The notes under the pieces: generated by a model
The model's database searches: none
What the model was told of the DNA's origin: nothing
What the model saw: only the letters and a program-made list of their open reading frames with translations
Source: Planktosalinus sp963977065
GTDB taxonomy: Bacteria > Bacteroidota > Bacteroidia > Flavobacteriales > Flavobacteriaceae
Direction of reading: 5' to 3'
NCBI GenBank assembly: GCA_963977065.1
Contig: CAXBNF010000002.1
Span: 186,001-250,000 of the forward strand
DNA length: 64,000 nt
In this document: positions 42,057-52,104 of the stretch, piece after piece
Position numbering within the stretch: the first letter of the stretch is position 1
Layout: every line of letters starts with the position of its first letter
Program-made: the position numbers and the translations under genes

Positions 42057-42512
42057 ATGACATTTAACCAGCTAAAGCCCGAAGTTTCAAAAATACTAAG
42101 TTTTGATAACGCCTCTCCTGATGAGAAATTAACGAAAGTATGTGAACTTCTTCAGGAGAGCATAACCTACTATGACTGGGTGGGTTTTTATTTTGCAAAT
42201 GAAGCTGAACGCACTTTGCATTTAAAAGCATTTGCCGGGGAACCTACAGACCATACTGTGATTCCTTTTGGAAAAGGTATATGCGGACAAGTGGCAGAAT
42301 CCAATCAAAACTTTGTGGTTCCTGATGTCAAGGCTCAGGACAATTACATTGCCTGTAGTTTCACTGTCAAAGCAGAAATTGTAATCCCTTTGTTTAAGGA
42401 TGGCAAAAACATCGGCCAAATTGATATTGACTCCAATACCATTGACCCGTTTACTGAAGCAGATGAGCGTTTTTTAGAATGGGTGAATATAGAAGTAGCA
42501 AAAATTTTATAG
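42057..42512 (+). CDS. GAF domain protein, free methionine-(R)-sulfoxide reductase-like
   Basis: 151 residues from the ATG at 42057. A single GAF domain: YDWVGFYFAN (near 40), GKGICGQVAES (near 78-88), VPDVKAQDNYIACSFTVKAEIVIPLF (given here as two pieces: VPDVKAQDNYIACS and FTVKAEIVIPLF), and GQIDIDS near 129. The Cys residues in GICG and IACS match the two conserved cysteines of the fRMsr family, which repairs free Met-R-sulfoxide. The residue after IAC is Ser where Asp is common, so activity is likely but not certain. Confidence 0.8.
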   Translation: MTFNQLKPEVSKILSFDNASPDEKLTKVCELLQESITYYDWVGFYFANEAERTLHLKAFAGEPTDHTVIPFGKGICGQVAESNQNFVVPDVKAQDNYIACSFTVKAEIVIPLFKDGKNIGQIDIDSNTIDPFTEADERFLEWVNIEVAKIL

Positions 42513-42721
42513 TGATCAGTTACTGTGTACAGTATTCAGTAAACTCTTAAAATATTCAAGTCTATACATTGCTTTTAGCCACAAAAGTTCACGAAGCAAA
42601 TCAGCAAGTAAATAATAATAAATTTTGAAATTAAACTTTTGTTTTAGCCATATGGAATAAGGTGCTTGAAAAAATGGTGCTTATCCAAACTCACCTCTAC
42701 CCACTAACCTCTCATAACTAT
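42511..42721. repeat. Intergenic gap with degenerate short repeats
   Basis: GATCAGTTACTGTG/TACAGTATTCAGT (42514-42540) is a run of CAGT-type words. TTTAGCCACAAAAGTTCACG (42573-42592) resembles other intergenic phrases common in Bacteroidota. The rest is AT-rich, with no gene or clear terminator. Confidence 0.5.
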
Positions 42722-43975
42722 TTACATTCCCGTTCTTATCGCTTCCACAGGGTCGAGCCTGGAGGCTGAAATAGCAGGAATAATTCCTGAAATCAACCCG
42801 ATACAGGCAGAAACTATCGTTCCAATGGCAAGGTTTTTCAGTGAGACAACAAACTGGAAATCTCCCGTTAACATAGATGCCAAAATGGAGGCTATCCAAA
42901 CAAAAAACAACCCAATCAATCCGCCCACTATAGCGAGAATTGTGGCTTCAAACAAAAACTGTAAGAGTATAAATTTATTTTTCGCCCCAAGCGACTTTTG
43001 AATTCCAATGAGATTTGTGCGCTCCTTAACAGACACAAACATAATATTGGCAATACCAAAACCACCTACTAATAATGAAAATCCACTGATAAGCAGCCCC
43101 ATAAAATTTAGTTGCCCGGTGAGATTATCAATCAAGTCTGAAAAACCCTTGAGTTCGTTAATAAAAAAACTGTCAATATCGTCCGGTTTTAATCCGCGGG
43201 CTGTTCTCAAACGCTGTGTGACTGTTGCTATAAATTCTGCCTGGTCAACACCTTTTTTTGGCTTAATTACAATTTGCGGAAAAGAGCCTCTGTTATTGTC
43301 TCCATAAATGCGTCTTGCCACATTCACCGGAAAAAAAATACTTCCATCCTTTGAATTCCCAAAAAGACCTGCTCCTTCTTTTTGTAAAACGCCAATGACA
43401 GCAAACTTTCTTCCATACATCCTCACGGTTTGTCCAATGGGGTCTGTATTTTCAAAGAGGCTGTTTGCAATTTCATCACCAATCACCACTACGGGAGCCC
43501 CACTGTTTGATTCAGACTCATTATAAAAACGTCCTTTTGCTAATTGCAGGGACTCTATTTGATAATATTCATGAGTGATAGCACCTATTTGTACATTGGT
43601 TACTGTTTTATCTCCAAACCTGATGGTTTCCGAAGGGACATTCATACCATAGGTAACCGCTTCGGCATCCTCTAAATTTCGTGACAAAAATTGATATTCT
43701 TCATATTTAACATCGGGAAACTGCTCGCGACGCCAACGAGGAACGGTAGTGGGTCCAAAAGAATACCGTGCTATTATCAAGGTACTGTTATCCAAACCGC
43801 TTATACTCCCTTCGATTTCTTTCTTAAGAGAATCAACTGCTGCAAGAATTCCAATAATGGAAAAAATACCGATTGTCACTCCAAGCAACGACAAAAAGGT
43901 GCGTAGCTTATTGTTAACCAAAGCATTAATGGCAAACGTAAAACTCTCTTTTAGCAATCTAAGGTAGATAACCAT
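42722..43975 (-). CDS. MacB/FtsX-type ABC transporter permease
   Basis: 417 residues. One helix near the N-terminus (LRTFLSLLGVTIGIFSIIGILAAV, about 24-47, given as LRTFLSLLGV and TIGIFSIIGILAAV), a periplasmic MacB_PCD domain (about 50-250), then three helices in the FtsX domain (about 290-410), with SLGAKNKFILLQFLFEA and SGIIPAISASRLDPVEAIR. It belongs to the MacB superfamily of lipoprotein or peptide transporters that work mechanically across the periplasm. No ATPase or fusion protein is adjacent. Genuine substrate unknown. Confidence 0.87.
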   Translation of the reverse strand: MVIYLRLLKESFTFAINALVNNKLRTFLSLLGVTIGIFSIIGILAAVDSLKKEIEGSISGLDNSTLIIARYSFGPTTVPRWRREQFPDVKYEEYQFLSRNLEDAEAVTYGMNVPSETIRFGDKTVTNVQIGAITHEYYQIESLQLAKGRFYNESESNSGAPVVVIGDEIANSLFENTDPIGQTVRMYGRKFAVIGVLQKEGAGLFGNSKDGSIFFPVNVARRIYGDNNRGSFPQIVIKPKKGVDQAEFIATVTQRLRTARGLKPDDIDSFFINELKGFSDLIDNLTGQLNFMGLLISGFSLLVGGFGIANIMFVSVKERTNLIGIQKSLGAKNKFILLQFLFEATILAIVGGLIGLFFVWIASILASMLTGDFQFVVSLKNLAIGTIVSACIGLISGIIPAISASRLDPVEAIRTGM

Positions 43976-44091
43976 AAAATAAATAAGTATCTTATTTTTA
44001 AATGTTTCAGATAGGACGTAACTCTTGTAAAATTGTTACATTATTTTGTAAATATACAATCATTTACTCAAGATTTTTCTTTGTAAATAAC

Positions 44092-44099
44092 TACTTTTG
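44092..44099 (+). promoter_or_regulatory. -7 box of purH
   Basis: TACTTTTG matches TAnnTTTG and ends 22 bases before the purH ATG. TTTGTAAATA occurs twice upstream (44046 and 44080), so a regulator site is possible but not shown. Confidence 0.45.
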
Positions 44100-44121
44100 C
44101 ACTATTAACTAAGACAATACA

Positions 44122-45654
44122 ATGAACGATTTTAAAAAAGCCTCCTCTGCACTTATTTCAGTATTCAGTAAAGATGGTTTGGCACCCATTGTCCAAAAAT
44201 TAAACAAACTGGGAGTTACTCTTTATTCGACCGGCGGCACAGAAAAATTCATTAAAGATCTAGGAATTTCGGTGACACCCATTGAGGACGTTACTTCTTA
44301 TCCATCCATCCTGGGGGGAAGAGTAAAAACACTACACCCCAAAGTTTTTGGAGGAATTTTAAACAGACAAAACCACGACGGTGATGTAGCCGAAATGGCT
44401 GAATATACTATCCCACAGATTGACATTGTGATTGTTGACTTATATCCTTTTGAAAAAACAGTCGCTTCGGGTGCTGCAGAACAGGATATCATTGAAAAAA
44501 TTGACATTGGCGGGATTTCTCTCATTCGCGCTGCGGCAAAAAACTTTGCAGATACGCTTTGTGTTTCCTCTGTGGATGATTATGCAGAATTTTTGGAATT
44601 GCTCGAGTCGAAAGAAGGAAAAACGTCACTCGCAGATAGAAAGCGTTTCGCCGCTAAGGCTTTCAACGTCTCTTCACATTATGATACGGCAATTTTCAAT
44701 TATTTCAACTCTTCAGAAAGTTTGCCATCATTTAAAGTGAGCTATAACAAAGGGCACGAGCTTCGTTATGGTGAAAACCCGCATCAAAAAGGCTATTTCT
44801 ATGGTGATTTTGAGGCGATGTTTGACAAGTTGCACGGTAAGGAACTTTCTTACAACAATCTGCTCGATGTAGATGCCGCCGTCAATTTGATGGGCGAATT
44901 CCAAAATGAAAAACCCACTTTTGCCATTTTAAAACACAACAACGCTTGTGGAATTGCGCAAAGAGATACCATTTTAGAAGCATACATTGCAGCCTTGGCC
45001 GGAGATCCTGTTTCGGCTTTTGGCGGGATTTTGATCGGCAATACTGAAATTGACAAGGCTACTGCAAAAGAAATCAATAAATTGTTTTGTGAAGTCGTGA
45101 TTGCCCCTTCTTTTTCGCTTGAAGCGGAAGACATTTTAAAAGAAAAAAAGAACAGAATTCTACTTGTTCAAAGGCAGGTTAAATTGCCAAAGAATCTCGT
45201 GAGAACCTCATTAAACGGAGTTTTGGTTCAAGAGAAAGACTCAATTACAGATAGCCTTTCAGATTTATCTTATGCTACAGACAATAAACCCACAAACAAC
45301 GAGTTAGAAGACTTACTCTTTGCTTCTAAAGTGTGTAAGCACACCAAGTCAAACACCATTGTTTTGGCAAAAAACAAACAATTGTTTGCATCTGGCACTG
45401 GTCAAACTTCCAGAGTGGATGCTTTGAGACAAGCCATTGATAAGGCAACCTCATTTGGATTTGAATTGAAAGGAGCCGTAATGGCGAGTGATGCTTTCTT
45501 TCCATTTCCTGATTGTGTTGAGATTGCAGACAATGCCGGAATTACTGCTGTCATTCAACCCGGTGGCTCGATTAAAGATCAACTTAGCATAGATTATTGC
45601 AATACAAACAAAATGTCAATGGTATTTACCGGAACACGCCATTTTAAACATTAA
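44122..45654 (+). CDS. purH: Bifunctional AICAR formyltransferase / IMP cyclohydrolase
   Basis: 510 residues, full length. It does the last two steps of de novo IMP synthesis. The N-terminal IMP cyclohydrolase (MGS-like fold, about 1-190) has YSTGGTEKFIKDLG and GGRVKTLHPKVFGGIL. The C-terminal transformylase has LRYGENPHQKGYFYG near 213, LKHNNACGIAQ near 270-280, ASDAFFPFPD near 455 and QPGGSIKDQ near 478. Alone on the plus strand with its own -7 box; divergent from the MacB-type permease and upstream of mreB with a 68-base gap. Confidence 0.96.
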   Translation: MNDFKKASSALISVFSKDGLAPIVQKLNKLGVTLYSTGGTEKFIKDLGISVTPIEDVTSYPSILGGRVKTLHPKVFGGILNRQNHDGDVAEMAEYTIPQIDIVIVDLYPFEKTVASGAAEQDIIEKIDIGGISLIRAAAKNFADTLCVSSVDDYAEFLELLESKEGKTSLADRKRFAAKAFNVSSHYDTAIFNYFNSSESLPSFKVSYNKGHELRYGENPHQKGYFYGDFEAMFDKLHGKELSYNNLLDVDAAVNLMGEFQNEKPTFAILKHNNACGIAQRDTILEAYIAALAGDPVSAFGGILIGNTEIDKATAKEINKLFCEVVIAPSFSLEAEDILKEKKNRILLVQRQVKLPKNLVRTSLNGVLVQEKDSITDSLSDLSYATDNKPTNNELEDLLFASKVCKHTKSNTIVLAKNKQLFASGTGQTSRVDALRQAIDKATSFGFELKGAVMASDAFFPFPDCVEIADNAGITAVIQPGGSIKDQLSIDYCNTNKMSMVFTGTRHFKH

Positions 45655-45722
45655 TTTTTTTACATTTGTTTATTGCACTAACAACAAACCCTAAATAATA
45701 TAACTCTGACAACAAACACACT

Positions 45723-46751
45723 ATGGGATTTTTTGACTTCTTGACCGAGGAAATTGCCATTGACCTTGGAACCGCAAATACACTGATTATTCATAACGAC
45801 AAAGTTGTGGTTGACAGCCCGTCAATTGTTGCGCGTGACAGGATTAGTGGTAAAATAATCGCTGTGGGAAAAGAAGCTGCGATGATGCAAGGTAAAACTC
45901 ATGAGAACATCAAAACTATCAGGCCATTAAAAGACGGGGTTATAGCAGATTTTGATGCGAGTGAAAAAATGATCAATATGTTCATCAAAGACATTCCAGC
46001 TTTGAAGAAAAAATGGTTTACGCCTTCTTTGCGCATGGTAATTTGTATTCCCAGCGGAATTACAGAGGTAGAAATGCGAGCTGTAAAAGAAAGTGCTGAA
46101 CGTGTTAACGGGAAAGAAGTGTATTTGATTCACGAACCCATGGCCGCTGCCATTGGTATCGGGATTGATATTATGCAACCCAAAGGAAATATGGTGGTCG
46201 ATATAGGAGGTGGAACAACAGAGATAGCTGTGATCGCTCTTGGCGGAATTGTTTGTGACAAATCAGTCAAGATTGCCGGTGATGTATTTACAAACGATAT
46301 TGTTTACTTTATGCGCACCCAACACAACTTGTATGTGGGTGAACGCACGGCCGAAAAAATAAAAATCCAGATTGGTGCTGCCACAGAAGACCTTGAAAAC
46401 CCACCTGAAGAAATGTCTGTTCAAGGACGTGATTTGCTTACCGGAAAACCCAAACAAGTACAAACTTCCTATCGTGAAATCGCCAAAGCCCTTGACAAAT
46501 CGATTCTTAGAATAGAAGATGCTGTGATGGAAACGCTTTCACAAACCCCACCAGAGCTTGCGGCAGACATCTACAACACAGGGATTTATCTTGCAGGAGG
46601 GGGCTCCATGTTAAGAGGGCTTGATAAACGTTTATCTCAAAAAACCGATTTACCAGTTTACATCGCTGAAGATCCTTTGAGAGCGGTCGTTAGAGGAACT
46701 GGAATTTGCCTAAAAAATTTGAATCGTTACCGTAGTATTTTAATAAAATAG
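45723..46751 (+). CDS. mreB: Rod shape-determining protein MreB
   Basis: 342 residues. A bacterial actin that forms membrane-bound filaments and guides lateral cell-wall synthesis. The phosphate 1 loop AIDLGTANTLI (near 12-22), VVDIGGGTTEIAV near 158-170, and the adenosine motif YLAGGGSMLRGLD near 289 are all present. First gene of the mreB-mreC-mreD-mrdA-rodA cluster, implying a rod-shaped cell. A TACATTTG box at 45661-45668 may be its promoter, although transcription could also run in from purH. Confidence 0.96.
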   Translation: MGFFDFLTEEIAIDLGTANTLIIHNDKVVVDSPSIVARDRISGKIIAVGKEAAMMQGKTHENIKTIRPLKDGVIADFDASEKMINMFIKDIPALKKKWFTPSLRMVICIPSGITEVEMRAVKESAERVNGKEVYLIHEPMAAAIGIGIDIMQPKGNMVVDIGGGTTEIAVIALGGIVCDKSVKIAGDVFTNDIVYFMRTQHNLYVGERTAEKIKIQIGAATEDLENPPEEMSVQGRDLLTGKPKQVQTSYREIAKALDKSILRIEDAVMETLSQTPPELAADIYNTGIYLAGGGSMLRGLDKRLSQKTDLPVYIAEDPLRAVVRGTGICLKNLNRYRSILIK

Positions 46752-46836
46752 TCAAGCTTACTTTTCGAAAATTGAACAGGTAAAATCAAATCGGGCTTTC
46801 AGATTGGAGTAGTTTTTATTTTTAGGATTCTTTATT

Positions 46837-47658
46837 ATGCAACAGATTATTAATTTTTTCATTCACAATAAAAATTTTCTGTTGTTTTTGTTTTTGTTTG
46901 CTATCTCGCTGGGCCTAACCCTTCAATCTCACTCATACCATAAAAGCAAGTTTGTAAATTCTGCCAATTCTATAACGGGGTCTATATACTCCATAAAAAG
47001 TGACATTACCACCTATTTTGGTTTACGAAAAGAAAACGAGTTGCTTTTGGAGGAAAACAGTCGGCTTAAAAACCTATTGCAACATACAGAAAAAGAAACT
47101 ATTGCTATTTCAGATACGGCAATTTTCGAATTGGGTTTTGTCTATCGACCGGCAGAGGTTATTAATAATAATTTTTCTAAAGCAAATAACTTTCTCACAT
47201 TGAAAGGAGGTAAAAATCAAGGTGTCAAACCTGAAATGGGTGTGATTACAAGCAATGGCATTGTGGGTATTACAGACCAGGTGGGCGCCAATTATTCAAC
47301 CGTTTTATCTATTCTAAACTCAAACTCAAGCATTAGCGTACAATTAAAAAGAACCGGGCATTTTGGTTCATTGGTATGGAATGGTAAGGACCCTAACGTA
47401 CTTCAACTCATTGATATATCAAGACAGGCTCCTGTCGCCATTGGAGATTCGATAACAACAGACGGCAGATCAACTATTTTTCCTAAAAATATCCCAGTGG
47501 GTATTGTAAAAGATTTCACTTATGATCAAAGTGAAAACTTCTACATCATCGACATCGCTTTATTTAACGATATGACGCGTACAGAAAATGTGTATATTAT
47601 TGAAAATAAGAATGCAGAAGAGATAAAAGAACTTGAAAACCGTTCTATTAATGAATAA
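46837..47658 (+). CDS. mreC: Rod shape-determining protein MreC
   Basis: 273 residues. One N-terminal helix (FLLFLFLFAISLGLTLQ, about 14-30), a coiled coil (about 65-90, ENELLLEENSRLKNLLQ), then the two periplasmic beta domains of MreC (GGKNQGVKPEMGVITSNGIVG as GGKNQGVKPEMG and VITSNGIVG; FPKNIPVGIVKD). It links MreB inside to PBP2 outside as part of the elongasome. Its last eight bases overlap the mreD start, typical of coupled expression. Confidence 0.92.
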   Translation: MQQIINFFIHNKNFLLFLFLFAISLGLTLQSHSYHKSKFVNSANSITGSIYSIKSDITTYFGLRKENELLLEENSRLKNLLQHTEKETIAISDTAIFELGFVYRPAEVINNNFSKANNFLTLKGGKNQGVKPEMGVITSNGIVGITDQVGANYSTVLSILNSNSSISVQLKRTGHFGSLVWNGKDPNVLQLIDISRQAPVAIGDSITTDGRSTIFPKNIPVGIVKDFTYDQSENFYIIDIALFNDMTRTENVYIIENKNAEEIKELENRSINE

Positions 47659-48157
47659 CCCTTTGGCTTTACATATCACCCGTTTTGTAGTTTTGATTTT
47701 AGCTCAGGTATTTATTTTTGACAATATTCATTTGTTTGGTTTTATTTCGCCGTTTGTTTATATACTGTTTCTTCTATTGTACCCGGTGAAAGTCAACCAG
47801 CAATTGTTTTTATTTTTAGGGTTTCTATTGGGGTTAACCATGGATTTTTTTAGTGATACCGGAGGTATTCATGCCGCATCCTGCTTAATGCTAGCCTATG
47901 CTCGCCCTGCAGTTCTTAAATATTCATTTGGAGTAAGTTATGAATACAACACAATAAAAATTAACCACACCACTATGAGCGGAAGACTCACTTACATCTC
48001 TTCTCTGGTGGTGCTACATCACTTGATTTTTTATACGCTGGAAATTTTTAATATCAAGCACACACTTTTCATCTTAAAATCTGCGTTATTTTCAAGTATT
48101 TTTACTATACTGTTGTCACTGATATTGATGATTATTTTCAGTACTAAAAAATCATGA
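47651..48157 (+). CDS. mreD: Rod shape-determining protein MreD
   Basis: 168 residues from the ATG at 47651 (MNNPLALHITRF). Four to five hydrophobic helices and no soluble domain, as usual for MreD, with GFLLGLTMDFFSDTGGIHAA the most conserved part. It is a membrane component of the elongasome with MreC. It overlaps mreC by 8 bases and mrdA by 4. A longer TTG-started frame adds six codons inside mreC and is less likely. Confidence 0.88.
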   Translation: MNNPLALHITRFVVLILAQVFIFDNIHLFGFISPFVYILFLLLYPVKVNQQLFLFLGFLLGLTMDFFSDTGGIHAASCLMLAYARPAVLKYSFGVSYEYNTIKINHTTMSGRLTYISSLVVLHHLIFYTLEIFNIKHTLFILKSALFSSIFTILLSLILMIIFSTKKS

Positions 48158-50022
48158 GAACCCTTCTTATTTATGCATTAGTTATACTCACCGGAATTGT
48201 TTTTACGGCGAGGTTGCTTTATTTACAGGTTTTTGATAATTCGTTGAAATTAAGGTCTGAACTAAATGCCGTAAATAAAGTGTATGACATCCCCCAACGC
48301 GGATTCATTTTTGACCGAAATGGAGAATTAATGGTCTCCAATCAACCCTCCTATGATGTTATGGTGATTCCCAACACTATTAAAAATCTTGATACCACCG
48401 CTTTTAGCAATTTATTAAATATAACCAAAGAGCAGTTAGAAACCTCTTTACAACGTGCAAGGGTTTATTCTCCCAGACTTCCTTCAGTTATTTTACCCCA
48501 ACTCACAAAAGAAGAGTATGCACACATTCAAGAAAGTATGTACCGTTTTCCGGGTTTTTACATTCAGAAAAGAGCTCTCAGGGATTATCAGGTAGATCAT
48601 TCAGCAAATATTTTGGGGTTTATAGCTGAAGTCAATCAAAGAGACATTGAGCAAAATCCTTATTATCAAATGGGAGACCTTATTGGTAAAACAGGAGTTG
48701 AAGCGCAATATGAAACGCTGTTAAGAGGTCAAAAAGGAGTGATGTACATTCAAAAAGATCGATTTAATAGAGATATTGGACCATATAAAGAAGGGATTTA
48801 TGATACACTTCCTGTGCAAGGAAAAGATATTAAGCTCACCATCGATGCTGCACTCCAAGCCTATGGAACTGAGTTAATGAAAAATAAACGCGGGGGCATT
48901 GTTGCCATAGAACCCAAAACAGGCGAAATCCTGGCATTGATTACTGCTCCCGGCTATGATCCTGCGTTACTCATTGGAAGAGAACGGTCAAAAAATTACA
49001 CGAAGCTTTATTACGATAGCATCGCCAAACCACTGTATGACAGAGGTTTATTGGCAGAATACCCACCGGGTTCGACTTTTAAAATGATAACAGGATTAAT
49101 TGCACTTCAGGAAGGAGTTGTCTCTGAAGATGAAACTATATTTTGCAGTGGAGGTTTTCGTTATGGACGCGGGGCCTTCCAAAGTTGTCATGCACATGCA
49201 AGTCCAGTAAATATACGCAACGCTGTTTACCACTCTTGTAATGCTTATTTTAGTTCTGTTTATTTAAAAACGATTAATAAGTACCAAACCCCACAAGAAG
49301 GTATGGATGTATGGGAAAACCACTTGAGGAGTTTTGGACTTGGGGGTTTTTTAGGAAACGATTTGCCCACCGGTCGTCCCGGAAGGGTTCCAAATTCAAA
49401 GTATTACAACCGAATTTATAACTTTCCCACAAATCGTTGGTATGGTACTGCAACCATTTCAAATGCTATAGGTCAAGGAGAAATTGATGCCACGCCCATT
49501 CAACTGGCAAATATGACCGCTGCAATAGCTAACAGGGGTTACTTTATTACTCCACATATTTTAAAGGATATTGAGGGCGATGCCACAAAAGATTCAATTT
49601 ACACAAAAAAGAATTTTACAACAATTGATGCAAACTATTTTGAACCCATTATTGAAAGTATGTTTGATACCTACAACAAAGGTACTGCTCAAGCTTTACA
49701 AATACCAGGTATTGAAATTTGTGGAAAAACGGGTACTGCAGAAAATTTTACACGCATTGATGGTAAAAAGGTTCAGCTTACAGACCATTCTATTTTTGTC
49801 GCTTTTGCCCCCAAAGACAACCCTCAAATTGCCATTGCTGTTTTTGTTGAAAATGGATATTGGGGAAGTCGCTATGCAGGAAGAATAGCAAGTCTAATGA
49901 TCGAAAAATACCTGCGAGAAGAAATTACCAGAAAAGATATGGAAAACTGGATTTTATCAAACAGTCTTGAAGATGAATATGCAAAACCACTAAGTGGTGA
50001 ACCCTTTAGAATTAATCAATAA
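48154..50022 (+). CDS. mrdA: Penicillin-binding protein 2 (elongation transpeptidase)
   Basis: 622 residues. An N-terminal anchor helix (about 4-22), a pedestal/dimer domain with RGFIFDRNGELMVSN, then the transpeptidase: YPPGSTFKM (catalytic Ser in SxxK) near 308, HSCNAY (SxN) near 362 and GKTGTAEN (KTG) near 524. It cross-links peptidoglycan for cell elongation, driven by RodA, whose gene begins on its last base. The tight packing with mreD and rodA supports one elongasome operon. Confidence 0.95.
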   Translation: MRTLLIYALVILTGIVFTARLLYLQVFDNSLKLRSELNAVNKVYDIPQRGFIFDRNGELMVSNQPSYDVMVIPNTIKNLDTTAFSNLLNITKEQLETSLQRARVYSPRLPSVILPQLTKEEYAHIQESMYRFPGFYIQKRALRDYQVDHSANILGFIAEVNQRDIEQNPYYQMGDLIGKTGVEAQYETLLRGQKGVMYIQKDRFNRDIGPYKEGIYDTLPVQGKDIKLTIDAALQAYGTELMKNKRGGIVAIEPKTGEILALITAPGYDPALLIGRERSKNYTKLYYDSIAKPLYDRGLLAEYPPGSTFKMITGLIALQEGVVSEDETIFCSGGFRYGRGAFQSCHAHASPVNIRNAVYHSCNAYFSSVYLKTINKYQTPQEGMDVWENHLRSFGLGGFLGNDLPTGRPGRVPNSKYYNRIYNFPTNRWYGTATISNAIGQGEIDATPIQLANMTAAIANRGYFITPHILKDIEGDATKDSIYTKKNFTTIDANYFEPIIESMFDTYNKGTAQALQIPGIEICGKTGTAENFTRIDGKKVQLTDHSIFVAFAPKDNPQIAIAVFVENGYWGSRYAGRIASLMIEKYLREEITRKDMENWILSNSLEDEYAKPLSGEPFRINQ

Positions 50023-51278
50023 TGCAAAGCAGTGTGCGTAAAGGTAAATTTGACTGGACAACTATATTTTTATTTATAGCAATTGTAATTATTGGGTGGA
50101 TCAATATTTACTCTGCTTCGCTAACAGATTCTGCTGATGTGTTTTTTAATTTTGATTTCCCACATAGTAAGCAATTGGTATTTATTGGCTTAAGTGTTGT
50201 TCTAATCTTCTTTATTTTGGGGGTTGACTCCAAATTTTACGAACGTTTTTCAAGCCTGATTTATCTTCTTGCTATTGCTTCACTAGTGGGTTTGTTTGTT
50301 TTTGGAAGTACCATAGCAGGCCAAACAGCCTGGTATGTATTTGGTAGTGTAAGTATTCAACCTTCTGAATTTGTAAAAGCAGCTACGGCTTTAGCTATGG
50401 CAAAGTACCTCAGTGATATTCAGACGAATATTAAAGATTTTAAAGACCAACTAAAAGCTTTTGTCATTATTGGAATTCCCATAGTGCTTATTTTACTTCA
50501 ACCAGACCCCGGTAGTGCCTTGGTCTATTTTGCATTTATTTTTCCGATGTATCGGGAAGGTTTGCATTTTATATATTTATTATTGGGCTTTTTTGCTGCG
50601 TTTTTGTTTGTAATTACCCTTGCTTTTGATCCCCCTTTAGTAATTTTTGGTGTTTTGTTAATCGCCTTAATTCTCTTCCTTAAAAACAAAAAGAAAAAAC
50701 CCAATCTGCTTAAATATTTTGTGATTTGTGCAGCTTGCATTGGATTTTCCCTTTCAGTTGATTATGTTTTTGAAAATGTTTTTAAGCAACATCATCGTGA
50801 CCGGTTTAATATTGTTTTAGGGAAAGAAGTTGATATAAAAGGAGTGGGGTACAATACCAACCAAAGTGAAATCGCTATTGGGAGTGGCGGTTGGACCGGA
50901 AAAGGCTGGACAGAAGGCACTCAAACCAAAGGTAATTTTGTGCCTGAGCAACATACTGATTATATCTTTAGTACCGTGGGTGAAGAATGGGGTTTTGTGG
51001 GAAGCTTTCTGGTGGTGTTACTCTTTGTCTTGCTTATTTTGAGAATATTACATCTTGCCGAAAAACAAAAATCAACATTCAACCGGGTGTATGGCTATAG
51101 TGTGGCATCGATTCTCTTTGTACACTTTTTTGTCAATATCAGTATGGTGATTGGCTTGTTTCCCACCGTGGGTATCCCCTTGCCTTTTTTGAGCTATGGA
51201 GGCTCGGGTCTTTGGGCATTCACTGTTTTAATTTTTATCTTTTTAAGGTTGGATAGTCAAAAGCATATTCACGGGTAA
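50022..51278 (+). CDS. rodA: Rod shape-determining protein RodA (SEDS glycosyltransferase)
   Basis: 418 residues, about ten helices. SEDS family features: GVDSKFYERFSSLIY near 67, FVFGSTIAGQTAWYVFGS near 88, VSIQPSEFVK near 107, QPDPGSALVYFAFIFPM near 160, HTDYIFSTVGEEWGF near 310, and the C-terminal GLFPTVGIPLPFLSYGGSG. It polymerises lipid II with PBP2. Last gene of the cluster; it converges on the endonuclease gene with only two bases between stops and no terminator. Confidence 0.95.
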   Translation: MQSSVRKGKFDWTTIFLFIAIVIIGWINIYSASLTDSADVFFNFDFPHSKQLVFIGLSVVLIFFILGVDSKFYERFSSLIYLLAIASLVGLFVFGSTIAGQTAWYVFGSVSIQPSEFVKAATALAMAKYLSDIQTNIKDFKDQLKAFVIIGIPIVLILLQPDPGSALVYFAFIFPMYREGLHFIYLLLGFFAAFLFVITLAFDPPLVIFGVLLIALILFLKNKKKKPNLLKYFVICAACIGFSLSVDYVFENVFKQHHRDRFNIVLGKEVDIKGVGYNTNQSEIAIGSGGWTGKGWTEGTQTKGNFVPEQHTDYIFSTVGEEWGFVGSFLVVLLFVLLILRILHLAEKQKSTFNRVYGYSVASILFVHFFVNISMVIGLFPTVGIPLPFLSYGGSGLWAFTVLIFIFLRLDSQKHIHG

Positions 51279-51280
51279 AC

Positions 51281-52099
51281 TTACTTCAGTTTCCAAAAAT
51301 TGTAATCTACAGGACCTTTTAATCGTGCTTCGGTTTCTTGATTGAGGTTTTTAAAAAGAGATAGTCCGGTAAGAGTTTCAATTTGTGAAATGGGTGTTAC
51401 AAAGGTGGAAAGTGACTCATTTGATGGTTGATTTGGAATTAAAAAACCGATGGCTTTTGGTATTGTATCATCATAACCCACAACCACTTTAAAAAAATAC
51501 TCAGGAATGGAGACTTTGTCTTTTCCAATGGTATTTAGACCGTCTTTTAAAACTCCTCCGGTAATTATGAATAATTCTCCGGTTTTTGGAACCCATTGTC
51601 TTATTTGAATTTCGAGTCGGTTCCAAACACCTGCATTAAATTTTGAATCTTGGGGGCTGGCATTACTTGTTAAAAACGTTTCGGCATACGCCTCATAAGA
51701 AAACCGCCGGTCTCCTGCCGGACACAAGTGACCACGATCATAACCGCTGCCTCTGTAATTGCGCCAGTCTGCAGAACCCCCATTTACCTTTTTGTCTATT
51801 TCAAAATAAGGCCTGTCAAAAGAGTTGTCACTCATGTGACCGGGATGTAAAGTATAAGCAACCCATTCAGCTTGTTTGTGTTTTTTGCTGTATGACAATG
51901 AATAAAATTGATGATGTACTAGTTCACCGGTAGTTGAATGGGGTAAAAAAGAATCGTCAAAGTTGCTATCCTTAGTATCCGTTTTCTGATAAACCTCCTC
52001 TGTTTGTGTGGTTTTATCAAAATCATACTGATTCTCAAAGTAATAAAGCCCGGAAACGATTAAAACGATGAGTAATGGGTAAATTATTTTTCGACTCAT
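51281..52099 (-). CDS. DNA/RNA non-specific endonuclease (His-Me finger)
   Basis: 272 residues. A signal/anchor helix (IIYPLLIVLIVSGLYYF) suggests export, possibly membrane-attached. The NUC1-type catalytic motif DRGHLCPAGDRR (near 122-133) includes the general-base His, followed by LTSNASPQDSKFNAGVWNRLE with the metal-binding Asn. It probably degrades extracellular DNA or RNA, for nutrition or defence, but the family is broad. Last of a minus-strand trio behind the DppC-like permease and the Tsp protease. Confidence 0.88.
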   Translation of the reverse strand: MSRKIIYPLLIVLIVSGLYYFENQYDFDKTTQTEEVYQKTDTKDSNFDDSFLPHSTTGELVHHQFYSLSYSKKHKQAEWVAYTLHPGHMSDNSFDRPYFEIDKKVNGGSADWRNYRGSGYDRGHLCPAGDRRFSYEAYAETFLTSNASPQDSKFNAGVWNRLEIQIRQWVPKTGELFIITGGVLKDGLNTIGKDKVSIPEYFFKVVVGYDDTIPKAIGFLIPNQPSNESLSTFVTPISQIETLTGLSLFKNLNQETEARLKGPVDYNFWKLK

Positions 52100-52104
52100 T
52101 GCAT